A DNA stretch of 64,000 nt from an uncultured Pseudomonadota bacterium (lineage in GTDB: Bacteria > Pseudomonadota > Gammaproteobacteria > CAJXQU01), in NCBI GenBank assembly GCA_913058255.1, contig CAJXQU010000002.1, positions 1-64,000 of the forward strand, in the 5' to 3' direction. The position numbers were made by a program, and so were the translations under genes. The notes below the pieces were generated by a model. That model had not been told where the DNA came from. It did not search any database and saw nothing but the letters and a program-made list of their open reading frames with translations. Below, in pieces: positions 17,060 through 27,011 of this stretch. Each line of letters starts with the position of its first letter. The first letter of the stretch is position 1.

Positions 17060-17767
17060 GTGAGACACTACGAAATTGTCTTTCTGGTTCATCCTGACCA
17101 GAGTGAGCAGGTTCCAGCCATGCTCGAACGTTACCGAACAATTATTGAAACTGATGGTGGACAAGTTCATCGTCAAGAAGATTGGGGCCGCCGTCTATTA
17201 GCTTATCCAATCAATAAAGTTCATAAAGCCCATTATGTGATGATCAATGCTGAATGTGATCAGAAAGCACTTGATGAGTTGAACAGCGCTTTCCGTTTTA
17301 ATGATGCGGTTATTCGTAACCTAATTATCAAACGTGCTGCTGCCGTCACTGAACCTTCTTTCTTAGCGAAAAGCAAAGAAGAAGAGGAAGAGCGTTCTGC
17401 TAAAGAGTCGGCTGCAAAAGAAGCTGCCATTGCGCGTGCTAAAGCTGCCGAAGCGGCAAGCGCTGCAGCAGCAGCTGTTGCTGCAGAGCCAACTGAAGCA
17501 ACTGAAGCGCCAGCTGTCGAAGCACCAGCGGATGTAGCGCCTGCAAAAGAACCAACAGATGCAGAAGTTATCTCTACAGAAGATCACGAATTGAATTATG
17601 TACTTAAAAAGTACAACAAACGTCAAACAGCTGCAAACCGTAAAGCGTTTGTTGCATTGTTAGATGAATTCAAAGCAGATGCAGGTTATGAACCGCATCT
17701 TCGTGAACAATTTTATCGCTACATCGAAGAGAAGAAAGCTTTCGATGTTATGGAAGAACTGGGCTAA
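17060..17767 (+). CDS. rpsF: Ribosomal protein bS6 with long C-terminal extension
   Basis: The start is GTG 17060 (RBS GAGAGGGA), giving [13 protein letters not shown], which aligns with the usual N-terminus; an upstream in-frame ATG at 17009 would add an unrelated leader. Residues 1 to about 100 are a normal S6 fold ([39 protein letters not shown]). The protein then continues to 235 residues, whereas E. coli S6 has about 131. The extension is a charged then Ala/Glu-rich linker (about 105-170) and a terminal block of about 65 residues ([22 protein letters not shown], then [20 protein letters not shown]) that looks folded and helical. The gene heads the rpsF-rpsR-DUF2232-rplI cluster. Confidence 0.93.
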   Translation: MRHYEIVFLVHPDQSEQVPAMLERYRTIIETDGGQVHRQEDWGRRLLAYPINKVHKAHYVMINAECDQKALDELNSAFRFNDAVIRNLIIKRAAAVTEPSFLAKSKEEEEERSAKESAAKEAAIARAKAAEAASAAAAAVAAEPTEATEAPAVEAPADVAPAKEPTDAEVISTEDHELNYVLKKYNKRQTAANRKAFVALLDEFKADAGYEPHLREQFYRYIEEKKAFDVMEELG

Positions 17768-17785
17768 TTCAGAGGAGAATTTATT

Positions 17786-18013
17786 ATGGCACGTTATTTT
17801 CGACGCAAACGTTTTTGCAAATTCACCGCTGAAGGCTATACAGAGATCGACTATAAAGATCTAGTGACACTAAAAGCATATGTTTCTGAATCAGGAAAAA
17901 TTATGCCAAGTCGTGTTTCAGGTACGAAAGCCGGTTACCAGCGACAACTAAAAACAGCGATTAAGCGAGCACGTTTTCTCGCTTTGCTCCCGTACTGCGA
18001 CTCTCACGAGTAA
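17786..18013 (+). CDS. rpsR: Ribosomal protein bS18
   Basis: This 75-residue protein is complete ([13 protein letters not shown], then [33 protein letters not shown]). It pairs with S6 on the platform of the 30S subunit. It follows rpsF by 18 bp with an AGAGGAG ribosome site, as in most bacteria. Confidence 0.97.
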   Translation: MARYFRRKRFCKFTAEGYTEIDYKDLVTLKAYVSESGKIMPSRVSGTKAGYQRQLKTAIKRARFLALLPYCDSHE

Positions 18014-18038
18014 GCTAAGTACACAAGGAAAAGTAAGT

Positions 18039-18944
18039 ATGCAAGCATTGGCCACGTATATTCTACGTGGCCCACTTCAAGCAGCCGGAATCATTGGATT
18101 GTTTGGAGCATTAGCCTGGGTATTTCCACCTTTTTTTCTGATCAGTTGTGCAGCTTTAGGATTAGTCAATCTTAAGCATAACAATCGAATAGGAATTCAG
18201 GTGATGGCAGGGGCCACAGCCCTCTGTGCAATGGTTTCGTATATAAAGTTTGGAACACCTTCATTAGCATTTTTTACGCTGCTAGTGATTTGGCTCCCAA
18301 CATGGTCGGCAGCGTCAAGTTTAAAAAAGACGAACTCACAAGCGGTTTTGTTGATGGTTGTGATGCTGATGGCGATTCTATTTACTGCTGGAACACGGTT
18401 TTTAATTGGTGATATTGAAGCCTTCTGGGAAGGAGTCTTGAATAAATATCCCTTGAATGTCGAGATGTTTACAAGCGCGGCCCATAAAGCTGAGGTGATA
18501 AAATCACTGTCAATGATTATGAATGGGTTTGTAGCAGCTTCATTCGGATTAATGATAACGTTCAGTACATTATTAGCTAGGTGGTGGCAATCAATACTCT
18601 TTAATCCGAAAGGATTTGGAGAAGAGTTTCGTAACATACAGTTACCGAGCTTTGTAACAATCTCAGTATTAATAAGCGTTATCTTGGTCGTTGTTATAAA
18701 ACTACCAATACCGCCTTATGGATTGATACTAGATTTTATGATGGCTGGCATAGCATTGTTAATGATTCATGGCTTGTCCGTGGTTCATTTCTTCGTGAAA
18801 GAACGACAACTAAGCAAGAACTGGCTAGTTGGCTTGTATTTTTTTCTTGTCATTGCAGCAGTATACGTTTTTAGCCTACTGGCAATGTTGGCGGTAGTCG
18901 ACAGTTTTTCGGATTATAGAAAGTTACGCAGCAAGTCTGCATAA
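18039..18944 (+). CDS. DUF2232/YybS-like membrane protein
   Basis: The 301-residue protein has about eight hydrophobic segments and no obvious catalytic motif. A DUF2232-type membrane protein between rpsR and rplI is a recurrent arrangement in gammaproteobacteria. The function is unknown. It sits 25 bp from rpsR and 26 bp from rplI, so it is probably cotranscribed with the ribosomal genes. Confidence 0.8.
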   Translation: MQALATYILRGPLQAAGIIGLFGALAWVFPPFFLISCAALGLVNLKHNNRIGIQVMAGATALCAMVSYIKFGTPSLAFFTLLVIWLPTWSAASSLKKTNSQAVLLMVVMLMAILFTAGTRFLIGDIEAFWEGVLNKYPLNVEMFTSAAHKAEVIKSLSMIMNGFVAASFGLMITFSTLLARWWQSILFNPKGFGEEFRNIQLPSFVTISVLISVILVVVIKLPIPPYGLILDFMMAGIALLMIHGLSVVHFFVKERQLSKNWLVGLYFFLVIAAVYVFSLLAMLAVVDSFSDYRKLRSKSA

Positions 18945-18970
18945 ATATAGAGATTTAGTGAGGAGTTACG

Positions 18971-19423
18971 ATGGAAGTTATATTACTTGAAAAGGTTAAC
19001 AAGCTTGGTGATTTAGGTGACAAGGTCAACGTGAAGTCAGGTTATGGCCGAAATTTCCTGATCCCGCAAAATAAAGCTGTTCCAGCAACGGAAAAGCATT
19101 TAGCGGATTTTGAAGCTCGACGTACAGAACTTGAAAAAGCTGAGAAAGAATCATTTACAGCAGCAGAAGCTAGAGCTAAGAATGTTTCTGAATTGAACGT
19201 TATTATTACTCGTAAAGCGGGTTCTGAAGGCAAACTTTTCGGCTCAGTAACAAATGCTGATATCGCTACAGCCGTATCAGAAGCGGGTGTTGAGTTGGAA
19301 AAACGAGAAGTGCGTTTACCAGAAGGTCCCATTCATGATGTTGGTCAATTTGAAATTGCTTTGCATCTTCATGCCGATGTGAACTCAGCTGTTTCAGTAA
19401 CGATTGTTGCTGAAGAAGAGTAA
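18971..19423 (+). CDS. rplI: Ribosomal protein bL9
   Basis: The 150-residue protein has the L9 N-terminal RNA-binding domain (MEVILLEKVNKLGDLGDKVNVKSGYGRNFLIPQNKAV), the long central helix and the C-terminal domain (GSVTNADIATAV, DVGQFEIALHLHADV). The length is standard. RBS GTGAGGAG precedes the ATG. It is the last ribosomal gene of the cluster, followed after 60 bp by dnaB. Confidence 0.97.
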   Translation: MEVILLEKVNKLGDLGDKVNVKSGYGRNFLIPQNKAVPATEKHLADFEARRTELEKAEKESFTAAEARAKNVSELNVIITRKAGSEGKLFGSVTNADIATAVSEAGVELEKREVRLPEGPIHDVGQFEIALHLHADVNSAVSVTIVAEEE

Positions 19424-19483
19424 GCTCAAAAAAAACATAGTTTGTCCCCTCATCTAGCTTGCTATTGAGGGTATAATCTCCGG

Positions 19484-20881
19484 ATGAATGAACAACCTTA
19501 TCCAATGGAGATAGGTGGCGAGCCTACTCAAGCGCTCAAAGTCCCACCACACTCAATCGACGCCGAGCAATCATTGCTCGGCGGTTTGATGCTCGATTCA
19601 GAAATCTGGACAGACGTTGCAGAACGCGTCTTAGAAGATGACTTCTATCGCAAAGAGCATCGACTTCTTTACAAAGCAATGACTGATTTAGCAGCCCATG
19701 ATACACCCTCAGACGTGGTCACTGTTGCAGAATGGCTTGATAATAATAATGAGCTTAATAACGCTGGCGGTCTTGCTTACGTTGCTTCTTTAGCCGAAAA
19801 CACACCAACTGCCGCTAACGCTATTGCTTATGCTGAAATTGTACGTGAGCGATCTGTCTTGCGACAAATGATCAAAATCGGAACATCAATTGCGGGCAAT
19901 GGCTACAACACTGAAGGTCGTTCTACAAAAGAACTTTTAGACGAAGCTGAGAAAAATGTTTTCGCAATAGCTGAACAACAATCACGTGGTCGTGGTTTTC
20001 GATCGATGAAAGAGTTGTTAACTGCAGCGCTCGAAAAGATAGATGATTTATACCGTTCAGATAACCCGATCACTGGGATCCCAACCGGCTTTCGTGATTT
20101 TGATGAGCAGACATCAGGCCTGCAAAAGTCTGATCTGATTATTGTTGCTGGACGTCCGGCGATGGGTAAAACAACGTTTGCAATGAACATTGCTGAGTCC
20201 GCTGCTATTCGAGCGGGTAAAGGCGTTGCGGTGTTTAGTATGGAGATGCCGGGTGAACAACTGGCTATGCGTTTGCTATCTTCACTAGGGCGCATAGACG
20301 CACATCGTATGCGTACAGGTAAACTCACTGATGAAGATTGGCCACGTCTAACGTCTGCTGTGCAGATCATGCAGGATGTCAATTTCTATATTGACGATAC
20401 CCCAGCATTATCACCTAATGAAATACGTGCGCGCTGCCGTCGAATAGCCAAGCAGAGTGAACTGGGCTTGATTATCATCGATTACCTTCAACTGATGCAG
20501 GTGCCAGGTACAAATGAAAATCGCACTAACGAAATCTCTGAAATATCGCGATCGTTAAAAGCACTCGCCAAAGAATTAAATGTCCCTGTTATCGCGCTCT
20601 CTCAGCTGAATCGTAGTTTGGAACAACGTCCTAACAAACGCCCCGTTATGTCAGATCTTCGTGAATCGGGTGCGATTGAGCAGGATGCCGATATCATTGT
20701 ATTTATTTATCGCGATGAGGTTTATAACGAAGATAGTCCAGATAAAGGTACCGCTGAGATTATTATCGGTAAGCAAAGGAATGGTCCAATCGGAACCAGT
20801 CGGTTAGCTTTTCTGGGTGAATACACGCGCTTTGAAGATTTCACGCCTGAGCATTATGGTGGTGGGAGTGATTTTGGATGA
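19484..20881 (+). CDS. dnaB: Replicative DNA helicase DnaB
   Basis: DnaB is the hexameric 5'-3' fork helicase. The N-terminal primase-interacting domain (PPHSIDAEQSLLGGLMLD) is residues about 18-120. The RecA-like C-terminal domain has Walker A GRPAMGKTTFAMN, Walker B LIIIDYLQLM, and SQLNRSLEQR and DLRESGAIEQDADII. Length 465, close to E. coli (471). Its stop overlaps the alr start as ATGA. Confidence 0.96.
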   Translation: MNEQPYPMEIGGEPTQALKVPPHSIDAEQSLLGGLMLDSEIWTDVAERVLEDDFYRKEHRLLYKAMTDLAAHDTPSDVVTVAEWLDNNNELNNAGGLAYVASLAENTPTAANAIAYAEIVRERSVLRQMIKIGTSIAGNGYNTEGRSTKELLDEAEKNVFAIAEQQSRGRGFRSMKELLTAALEKIDDLYRSDNPITGIPTGFRDFDEQTSGLQKSDLIIVAGRPAMGKTTFAMNIAESAAIRAGKGVAVFSMEMPGEQLAMRLLSSLGRIDAHRMRTGKLTDEDWPRLTSAVQIMQDVNFYIDDTPALSPNEIRARCRRIAKQSELGLIIIDYLQLMQVPGTNENRTNEISEISRSLKALAKELNVPVIALSQLNRSLEQRPNKRPVMSDLRESGAIEQDADIIVFIYRDEVYNEDSPDKGTAEIIIGKQRNGPIGTSRLAFLGEYTRFEDFTPEHYGGGSDFG

Positions 20882-21951
20882 CGCGTCCGGCACGTGTTGT
20901 TATTGATCTGGCTGCAGGTCGAGCAAATTTACAAAGAGTTAAAGAGTACGCCCCGAACCAAAAAATCATGGCGATTATCAAGGCTGATGCCTATGGACAT
21001 GGTCTTGAGCGCGTAGCCAAGGTTTTTGATCAAGCCGATGCCTTTGGTGTGGCTTGTTTTGAAGAAGCCTTGCGACTTCGTGAAGCAGGTGTAACAAAAA
21101 CAATTGTTCTTCTTGAAGGTTTTTTTTCCGAGCAAGAGCTCAATCAACTAGCCGCTCTCAATATTCAAACGGTTATTCACCAGTTAAAACAACTTGAGTG
21201 GTTAGAACAGTTGTCAGCTGCAAAAGCGATCAATGCTTGGCTAAAAATAGACACAGGTATGCATCGGCTTGGTTTCGATCCGGAGCAGGTCGAATCTGTT
21301 TACTCGCGCTTAAAGTCTGCCAGCGGAGTAAACGATCATATCCATCTAATGACACATTTCGCATCAGCAGAAGAACCTTCTATTTTACAACAGCTTACAT
21401 TGTTTACTTCAACAACATCTAAACTTGAAGGAACACATTGTCTGGCGAATTCTGGAGCAATTATTGATCGCCCAGATGCTCATGGTGACTGGGTTCGTCC
21501 TGGTTTGATGCTCTATGGTATTTCACCATTTGCGGATAGAACGGCGAGTGAACTCGGATTGACACCGATCATGTCATTGAAATCTGAACTGATCTCCGTA
21601 AAACATGCACAAAAAGGTGAAAGAGTCGGTTACGGTGGTACTTGGGAGTGTCCAGAAGATATGCAGATTGGTGTCGTCGCAATGGGCTATGGTGATGGCT
21701 ATCCACGTCACGCGATGTCAGGAACTCCGATGTTAATCAATGGCAACACCGCAAAACTGATTGGGCGACCCTCAATGGATATGTTGACCGTTGATCTACG
21801 TGAATGTCCTGATGCCAAAATAGGGGACGATGTTCTGTTATGGGGACAAGAACTTCCCGTCGAAGAAATTGCTCGTTGTGCAGACACGATTCCTTATGAA
21901 TTACTTTGTGGCATGCGTATGCGTGCAAGGTTTGTTGAGATTAATGGCTAA
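20878..21951 (+). CDS. alr: Alanine racemase
   Basis: This PLP enzyme makes D-alanine for peptidoglycan. The PLP lysine is in IKADAYGHGLERVA, the substrate-side motif is LKIDTGMHRLGFDPEQ, and the catalytic tyrosine segment is ERVGYGGTWE. The sequence ends with IPYELLCGMRMRARF. The 357-residue length is typical. It overlaps dnaB by 4 bp and radA by 8 bp, forming a tight dnaB-alr-radA operon. Confidence 0.95.
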   Translation: MTRPARVVIDLAAGRANLQRVKEYAPNQKIMAIIKADAYGHGLERVAKVFDQADAFGVACFEEALRLREAGVTKTIVLLEGFFSEQELNQLAALNIQTVIHQLKQLEWLEQLSAAKAINAWLKIDTGMHRLGFDPEQVESVYSRLKSASGVNDHIHLMTHFASAEEPSILQQLTLFTSTTSKLEGTHCLANSGAIIDRPDAHGDWVRPGLMLYGISPFADRTASELGLTPIMSLKSELISVKHAQKGERVGYGGTWECPEDMQIGVVAMGYGDGYPRHAMSGTPMLINGNTAKLIGRPSMDMLTVDLRECPDAKIGDDVLLWGQELPVEEIARCADTIPYELLCGMRMRARFVEING

Positions 21952-23305
21952 ACAGAAAAAACAATATCAATGTCAATCTTGTGGAGCTATTAGTCCCAAG
22001 TGGGCAGGGCAATGTGGTGATTGCGGTGAGTGGAATACGCTGACGGAGTCTGTGATCACGCCTGTTGCTGCGACAAATGATCGGATCGGTAATTACAGTG
22101 GTAGTGCACCGACTATTTGTAACCTTGATCAAGCCGATCTGACAGAAGAAGTTCGTTATACAACCCATATTGACGAGCTTGACCGTGCTATGGGGGGTGG
22201 GCTTGTAACGGGATCCGTTATTTTAATTGGTGGTGATCCAGGGATCGGAAAATCGACTCTACTTTTACAACTACTTGCCTCCTTGACGAAAGACTCAATG
22301 AAAACGTTGTATGTCAGTGGTGAGGAATCTCCACGGCAAGTTGCACTACGTGGCAAAAGACTAGGATTAGATCTGACGGATTTGCGTTTATTGACGGAGA
22401 CTAATGTTGAGCGAATTTTAAAAACGGCTCAAAAAGAATCACCCAAAGTTATGGTTGTGGACTCCATACAAACGATCCATACCGATCAGCTCACTTCAGC
22501 ACCGGGTAATGTGGCTCAAGTCAGAGAAAGCGCTGCAAAAATCGTACGTTTCGCTAAACAAACGGGCATAACAATCTTATTAGTTGGCCACGTTACCAAA
22601 GATGGTGCTCTCGCAGGGCCACGTGTCTTAGAGCATATGGTCGATACGGTTCTGTATTTTGAAGGTGATAGCGGCAGTCGCTTCCGTTTGATTCGTGCTA
22701 TTAAAAATCGTTTTGGTGCTGTCAATGAAATTGGTGTTTTCGCGATGACAGATACCGGACTAAAAGGTGTAAACAACCCTTCGGCGATCTTTCTTTCGCG
22801 AAGTGAGGAAGATGCGTCTGGATCCGTGGTGATGGTCACTCGTGAAGGCACTCGACCTCTTATGATCGAAGTCCAAGCGTTAGTTGACGAATCTAAGTTT
22901 CCAAATCCTAAACGAGTTGCCGTCGGGATGGATCAAAATCGTCTCGGTATGCTACTGGCTATTTTGCATCGACACGCTGGTATAGCCACATTCGATCAAG
23001 ATGTATTTATTAATATTGTTGGTGGTGTTCGCATTACGGAAACCGGTGGTGATCTTGCTGTGATTATGGCGATCCTTTCTAGCCTTAGAAGTCGGCCACT
23101 ACCGACAGATCTTATCGTCTTCGGAGAAGTCGGGCTAACGGGAGAACTTAGACCTGTTCAAAATGGACAGGAGCGTCTTAAAGAAGCGAAAAAGCATGGT
23201 TTTAAACGAGCGATTGTCCCTCAAGCTAATCTACCTAAACAAACGATCAAGGGTATTAGTATCGAAGGTGCTACAACACTGGAAGCAGCGCTGCAGTTAT
23301 TGTAA
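21944..23305 (+). CDS. radA: DNA repair protein RadA
   Basis: RadA processes recombination intermediates by branch migration. The preferred start is ATG 21944 (MAKQKKQYQCQSCGA); an earlier in-frame start at 21830 would only add residues coded inside alr. The C4 zinc finger is CQSCG...CGDCGEW. Walker A is GGDPGIGKSTLLLQ, the RadA signature KNRFG occurs in AIKNRFGAVNEIG, and the C-terminal Lon-like domain is residues about 340-453. Length 453 against 460 in E. coli. Confidence 0.95.
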   Translation: MAKQKKQYQCQSCGAISPKWAGQCGDCGEWNTLTESVITPVAATNDRIGNYSGSAPTICNLDQADLTEEVRYTTHIDELDRAMGGGLVTGSVILIGGDPGIGKSTLLLQLLASLTKDSMKTLYVSGEESPRQVALRGKRLGLDLTDLRLLTETNVERILKTAQKESPKVMVVDSIQTIHTDQLTSAPGNVAQVRESAAKIVRFAKQTGITILLVGHVTKDGALAGPRVLEHMVDTVLYFEGDSGSRFRLIRAIKNRFGAVNEIGVFAMTDTGLKGVNNPSAIFLSRSEEDASGSVVMVTREGTRPLMIEVQALVDESKFPNPKRVAVGMDQNRLGMLLAILHRHAGIATFDQDVFINIVGGVRITETGGDLAVIMAILSSLRSRPLPTDLIVFGEVGLTGELRPVQNGQERLKEAKKHGFKRAIVPQANLPKQTIKGISIEGATTLEAALQLL

Positions 23306-23475
23306 CCCCATGTTATTTTCCTCTAACTGACCGAATATCTATTGATAAAGAGATCGCACCTTTGACGTTTCTAGCCTGCTTTCATTTGATTATTGAATGA
23401 AAGATCATGTCAATATTATTATATCCAACACAGGCTCAAGTAAAGTCTGTAGTCTGCCGACACATAGCTATTGAT

Positions 23476-23491
23476 CCTAAGCGTGCTTAGG
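23476..23491. repeat. Inverted repeat upstream of ppsR
   Basis: CCTAAGC and GCTTAGG are separated by GT. The element is 22 bp before the GntR-type palindrome. There is no T-run, so it is more likely a protein-binding site than a terminator. Confidence 0.35.
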
Positions 23492-23512
23492 CTTTAATAT
23501 GCTCCTGATTTG

Positions 23513-23526
23513 TATTGTCGACAATA
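23513..23526. promoter_or_regulatory. Palindromic operator upstream of ppsR, GntR type
   Basis: TATTGTCGACAATA is a perfect 14-bp palindrome 38 bp before the ppsR start. The identical sequence is found immediately upstream of the GntR gene at 26987-27000, with a near copy at 26925-26938. The TTGT-N2-ACAA layout fits FadR/FCD-type GntR operators. This suggests that the prp GntR regulator also controls ppsR-ppsA. Confidence 0.72.
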
Positions 23527-23564
23527 GTGAGTTGGCAACAACCTAACTTAAAATTTTTTTACAT

Positions 23565-24398
23565 ATGGCACATAAACCAAATAAAAGAACGATCTTCTTT
23601 GTTTCTGATAGAACGGGTAAGACGGCTGAAGCTTTAGCGCAAAGTTTACTATCACAGTTTGAAGGTTTCGAATACGAACATAAATTTTTTTCTTTCGTTA
23701 ATACCCTGTCGAAAGCTCAGTTTGTTGCAGATAGCATCAAACTCAATAAAGAGATTCATGGTGACGAACCACTCGTTTTCAGTACATTAGTCGATGATGG
23801 TTTTCAAGAAGTTATTGGCGCTACAGATGCTTGTGTTATAAGCCTATTTGATACATTTATCAAACCTTTAGAGAAATCTTTAAAAGTAAATTCTTCACAC
23901 AGTATGGGCAAACCTCATGAAGAATATGACAACAGATATTACAAAGACCATATCGATGCTATCGAATTCACAGTAAAAAATGATGATGGTATTAAAACCA
24001 ATCAGTTTGATAAGGCTGATGTGATCTTGGTAGGTGTTTCTCGTTGTGCTAAGACACCTACATGTCTTTACCTTGCAATGAACTTTTCCATCAAAGCTGC
24101 AAATTATCCTCTCACGGAAGAAGATCTCGACTCAGAACAACTACCTCCGAGCCTGAGGCCTTTTGTGGACAAAATTGTGGGGCTTACAATTAAGCCAGAT
24201 CAATTAAGCGCCATTCGTGAACAAAGAAGACCTAAAAGTGAATATGCTTCATTAGCGACTTGCAAACGTGAAGTAAAACAGGCTGAAGCTATTATGAATG
24301 ACGCTGGAGTGTCCATGCTAAATTCAACGGCAATGTCGATCGAGGAAATTGCAGTCAATATAGTTAAGGATAGAAACTTACTAAAAAACAACGACTAA
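23565..24398 (+). CDS. ppsR: PEP synthase regulatory protein (bifunctional kinase/pyrophosphorylase)
   Basis: This DUF299 protein inactivates PpsA by ADP-dependent phosphorylation and reactivates it by Pi-dependent dephosphorylation. Conserved segments are [19 protein letters not shown] at the N-terminus and the P-loop-like [17 protein letters not shown] (usually SRSGKTPT, here with Cys-Ala). Length 277, standard. The gene lies directly upstream of ppsA in the same direction, while in E. coli the pair is divergent. An operator-like palindrome precedes it. Confidence 0.94.
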   Translation: MAHKPNKRTIFFVSDRTGKTAEALAQSLLSQFEGFEYEHKFFSFVNTLSKAQFVADSIKLNKEIHGDEPLVFSTLVDDGFQEVIGATDACVISLFDTFIKPLEKSLKVNSSHSMGKPHEEYDNRYYKDHIDAIEFTVKNDDGIKTNQFDKADVILVGVSRCAKTPTCLYLAMNFSIKAANYPLTEEDLDSEQLPPSLRPFVDKIVGLTIKPDQLSAIREQRRPKSEYASLATCKREVKQAEAIMNDAGVSMLNSTAMSIEEIAVNIVKDRNLLKNND

Positions 24399-24442
24399 AG
24401 TTATATGTTAATCAAGCTTGTGAAAATATAAGGAAACAACCC

Positions 24443-26839
24443 ATGAAGAACTTACTATCAAACAGTGACATCAAACCATTCCGAGAACTGGGCATGGACG
24501 ATGTCGGTACCGTTGGCGGCAAGAATGCCTCACTAGGTGAAATGATCAGCAACCTAGCGAACGCTGGTGTTAATGTCCCTGATGGCTACGCTACCACTGC
24601 GGATGCCTTCTGGAAGTTTCTCGACCATAATCAACTTCGCGAACGCATACAAACTCGTCTCGAAGATTTGGACATTGACGATGTCGCAGCCCTTAAAAAA
24701 GCGGGCTCCGAAATCCGTGGCTGGATAATCGATGCACCATTCCAAAGTGAGTTTGAGGACTCGATCAAACAAGCTTATGCATCACTCTCAGAAGGTAAAG
24801 AAAATGGTGTTCCTGTCGCGGTTCGTTCTTCTGCAACAGCGGAAGATCTACCTGATGCCTCGTTTGCTGGTCAACAAGAAACTTTTCTGAATGTCCGAGG
24901 GATTGATGCCGTTCTTTTCAAGGTCAAAGAAGTGTTTGCATCCTTGTACAACGACCGAGCGATAGCTTACCGTGTACACAAAAACTTTGCTCACGAAGAA
25001 GTAGCGTTATCAGCCGGCCTACAACGTATGGTACGTAGTGACATTGGTCTCAGTGGTGTTATGTTCTCAATTGATACAGAGTCAGGTTTTGAAGACGCCG
25101 TCTTTATTACCGGCAATTATGGCCTCGGCGAAACAGTTGTTCAAGGCTCGGTCAACCCTGATGAATACTACGTTTACAAACCATCGCTCGCCGCTGGCAA
25201 ACCGGCTGTCATCAGCCGTAGTGTTGGTAGTAAGCTCATCAAAATGGTTTACAACGACGAAGAGACTCGTCAACAGGATGGAGAACTGGTCAAGATTATC
25301 GACGTCCCGAAAGATGAAGCCGCTGTTTTCTGTCTGAACGACGAGCAACTAGAATCTCTGGCCAAGCAAGCGGTTATTATAGAACAACATTATGGTCGTC
25401 CGATGGATATCGAATGGGCGGTTGATGGTGAAGACCAAGGTATATACATTGTTCAGGCAAGACCTGAAACCGTTCAAAGCCGCACTAGCTCCAATGTTAT
25501 CGAACGTTACCAACTCAATGAACAAAGTGACATCGTCACTACCGGTGCCGCCATCGGTCAAAAGATAGGGGCCGGGAAAGCCAAAGTCATTCACAGCTTA
25601 GATGACATGGACGACTTAAAAGAAGGTGATGTTCTCGTCACCGAAATGACAGATCCTGATTGGGAGCCTGTTATGAAGCGTGCTTCAGCGATTGTAACTA
25701 ACCGAGGTGGTCGTACCTGCCATGCTGCGATTATCGCACGTGAACTGGGTGTGCCTGCTGTTGTCGGTTGTGGTGATGCGACAACGAAAATCAAATATGA
25801 TCAAGCCGTTACCGTTGCTTGCTCAGAAGGTGAGAATGGCCATATCTACGAAGGCATACTCAACTTCCAGATTAATCGGGCCGAGCTCGATAACATGCCA
25901 CCGCCGCCTCTTAAAATCATGATGAATGTTGGTAATCCAGGCAAAGCGATGTCATTTGCCAGTATTCCCAATGCTGGTGTAGGTCTTGCGCGCTTAGAAT
26001 TTATTATTAACAACAAGATTGGTATCCATCCAAAAGCACTATTGGAATACGACCAACAGAGTGACGAGCTCAAAGCCACTATCGATAAGCGTATTAAGCC
26101 TTATGGTGACCCAGTTGATTTTTACGTTAAGAAGATTGCTGAAGGCGTGTCGACGCTTGGAGCAGCTTTTGCACCGAATCCCGTTATTGTCCGCATGTCG
26201 GATTTTAAATCCAATGAATATGCCAATCTGATCGGTGGTGATATTTATGAGCCGGAAGAAGAAAACCCAATGATTGGGTATCGTGGAACCGCTCGTTACC
26301 TATCAGAAGACTTTGAACCTTGCTTTGAATTGGAATGTCGCGCGTTACGTTATGTACGAGAAGAGATGGGTATTGATAATGTCTGGGTAATGATTCCGTT
26401 CGTACGCACCATCAGTGAAGCGGAAGCAGTGGTAGCCTTACTTGAAAAGTACGGTCTGAAACGCGGCGAACATGGCTTGAAATTGATTATGATGTGTGAA
26501 GTTCCGAGTAATGCAATATTAGCAGATCAGTTCTTGGAATACTTTGATGGTTTCTCAATTGGCTCGAACGACATGACACAATTAACCTTGGCTTTGGATA
26601 GAGACTCGGCACTTGTGTCTGATCTATTTGATGAGCGTAATGAAGCGGTGAAGTTTATGTTAAGTCGTGCGATTAAGGCGTGTAAGGCCGCGGGTAAGTA
26701 TGTGGGCATATGTGGCCAAGGACCATCGGATCATCCTGACTTAGCTAAGTGGTTACTGGAAGAGGGCATTGAGAGTATGTCGTTGAATCCTGATACCGTT
26801 ATTGATACCTGGTTGTTTTTGGCTGAGAGCGACTCTTAA
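24443..26839 (+). CDS. ppsA: Phosphoenolpyruvate synthase
   Basis: PpsA converts pyruvate and ATP to PEP, AMP and phosphate for gluconeogenesis. The N-terminal ATP-grasp/PPDK domain starts [12 protein letters not shown] and includes [21 protein letters not shown]. The phosphohistidine domain carries [21 protein letters not shown]. The C-terminal TIM barrel contains [32 protein letters not shown] and the catalytic-cysteine segment [12 protein letters not shown]. Length 798 against 792 in E. coli. It follows ppsR by 44 bp. Confidence 0.96.
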   Translation: MKNLLSNSDIKPFRELGMDDVGTVGGKNASLGEMISNLANAGVNVPDGYATTADAFWKFLDHNQLRERIQTRLEDLDIDDVAALKKAGSEIRGWIIDAPFQSEFEDSIKQAYASLSEGKENGVPVAVRSSATAEDLPDASFAGQQETFLNVRGIDAVLFKVKEVFASLYNDRAIAYRVHKNFAHEEVALSAGLQRMVRSDIGLSGVMFSIDTESGFEDAVFITGNYGLGETVVQGSVNPDEYYVYKPSLAAGKPAVISRSVGSKLIKMVYNDEETRQQDGELVKIIDVPKDEAAVFCLNDEQLESLAKQAVIIEQHYGRPMDIEWAVDGEDQGIYIVQARPETVQSRTSSNVIERYQLNEQSDIVTTGAAIGQKIGAGKAKVIHSLDDMDDLKEGDVLVTEMTDPDWEPVMKRASAIVTNRGGRTCHAAIIARELGVPAVVGCGDATTKIKYDQAVTVACSEGENGHIYEGILNFQINRAELDNMPPPPLKIMMNVGNPGKAMSFASIPNAGVGLARLEFIINNKIGIHPKALLEYDQQSDELKATIDKRIKPYGDPVDFYVKKIAEGVSTLGAAFAPNPVIVRMSDFKSNEYANLIGGDIYEPEEENPMIGYRGTARYLSEDFEPCFELECRALRYVREEMGIDNVWVMIPFVRTISEAEAVVALLEKYGLKRGEHGLKLIMMCEVPSNAILADQFLEYFDGFSIGSNDMTQLTLALDRDSALVSDLFDERNEAVKFMLSRAIKACKAAGKYVGICGQGPSDHPDLAKWLLEEGIESMSLNPDTVIDTWLFLAESDS

Positions 26840-26867
26840 CGGTCTAAATAAGAAGTCACGTTTAAAG

Positions 26868-26903
26868 AATCATCAGCGCCTTAAATATAAAGGCGTTGAT
26901 GAT
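26868..26903 (+). terminator. Strong hairpin after ppsA
   Basis: A 15-bp stem (AATCATCAGCGCCTT with AAGGCGTTGATGATT, one G-U pair) with a 6-base loop follows the ppsA stop by 29 bp. There is no long T-run (AGTCAATTT follows), so it is either a weak intrinsic terminator or a 3'-end stabiliser. Confidence 0.65.
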
Positions 26904-26924
26904 TAGTCAATTTAGAACAAGCTA

Positions 26925-26938
26925 TATTGTCAACAATA
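26925..26938. promoter_or_regulatory. Near-palindromic GntR-type operator
   Basis: TATTGTCAACAATA differs from the perfect palindrome at 26987 in one central base. The spacing between the two sites is 62 bp, about six helical turns, which would suit cooperative or looped binding by the regulator encoded at 27012. Confidence 0.6.
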
Positions 26939-26986
26939 TTTATACATGCGGATTGATTATTTCATATTAAACAAGTAGCGTGTTGT

Positions 26987-27000
26987 TATTGTCGACAATA
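26987..27000. promoter_or_regulatory. Palindromic operator at the GntR gene
   Basis: TATTGTCGACAATA is a perfect palindrome ending 11 bp before the ATG at 27012. It overlaps the translation-initiation region, so binding would repress the regulator's own gene and the prp genes. It is identical to the site upstream of ppsR. Confidence 0.72.
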
Positions 27001-27011
27001 AAAGGTTGCTT

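Noticed and set aside
21830-21943. Longer N-terminus of RadA
   Set aside because: The extra residues are coded inside alr in another frame and do not resemble RadA; the family starts just before the zinc finger.
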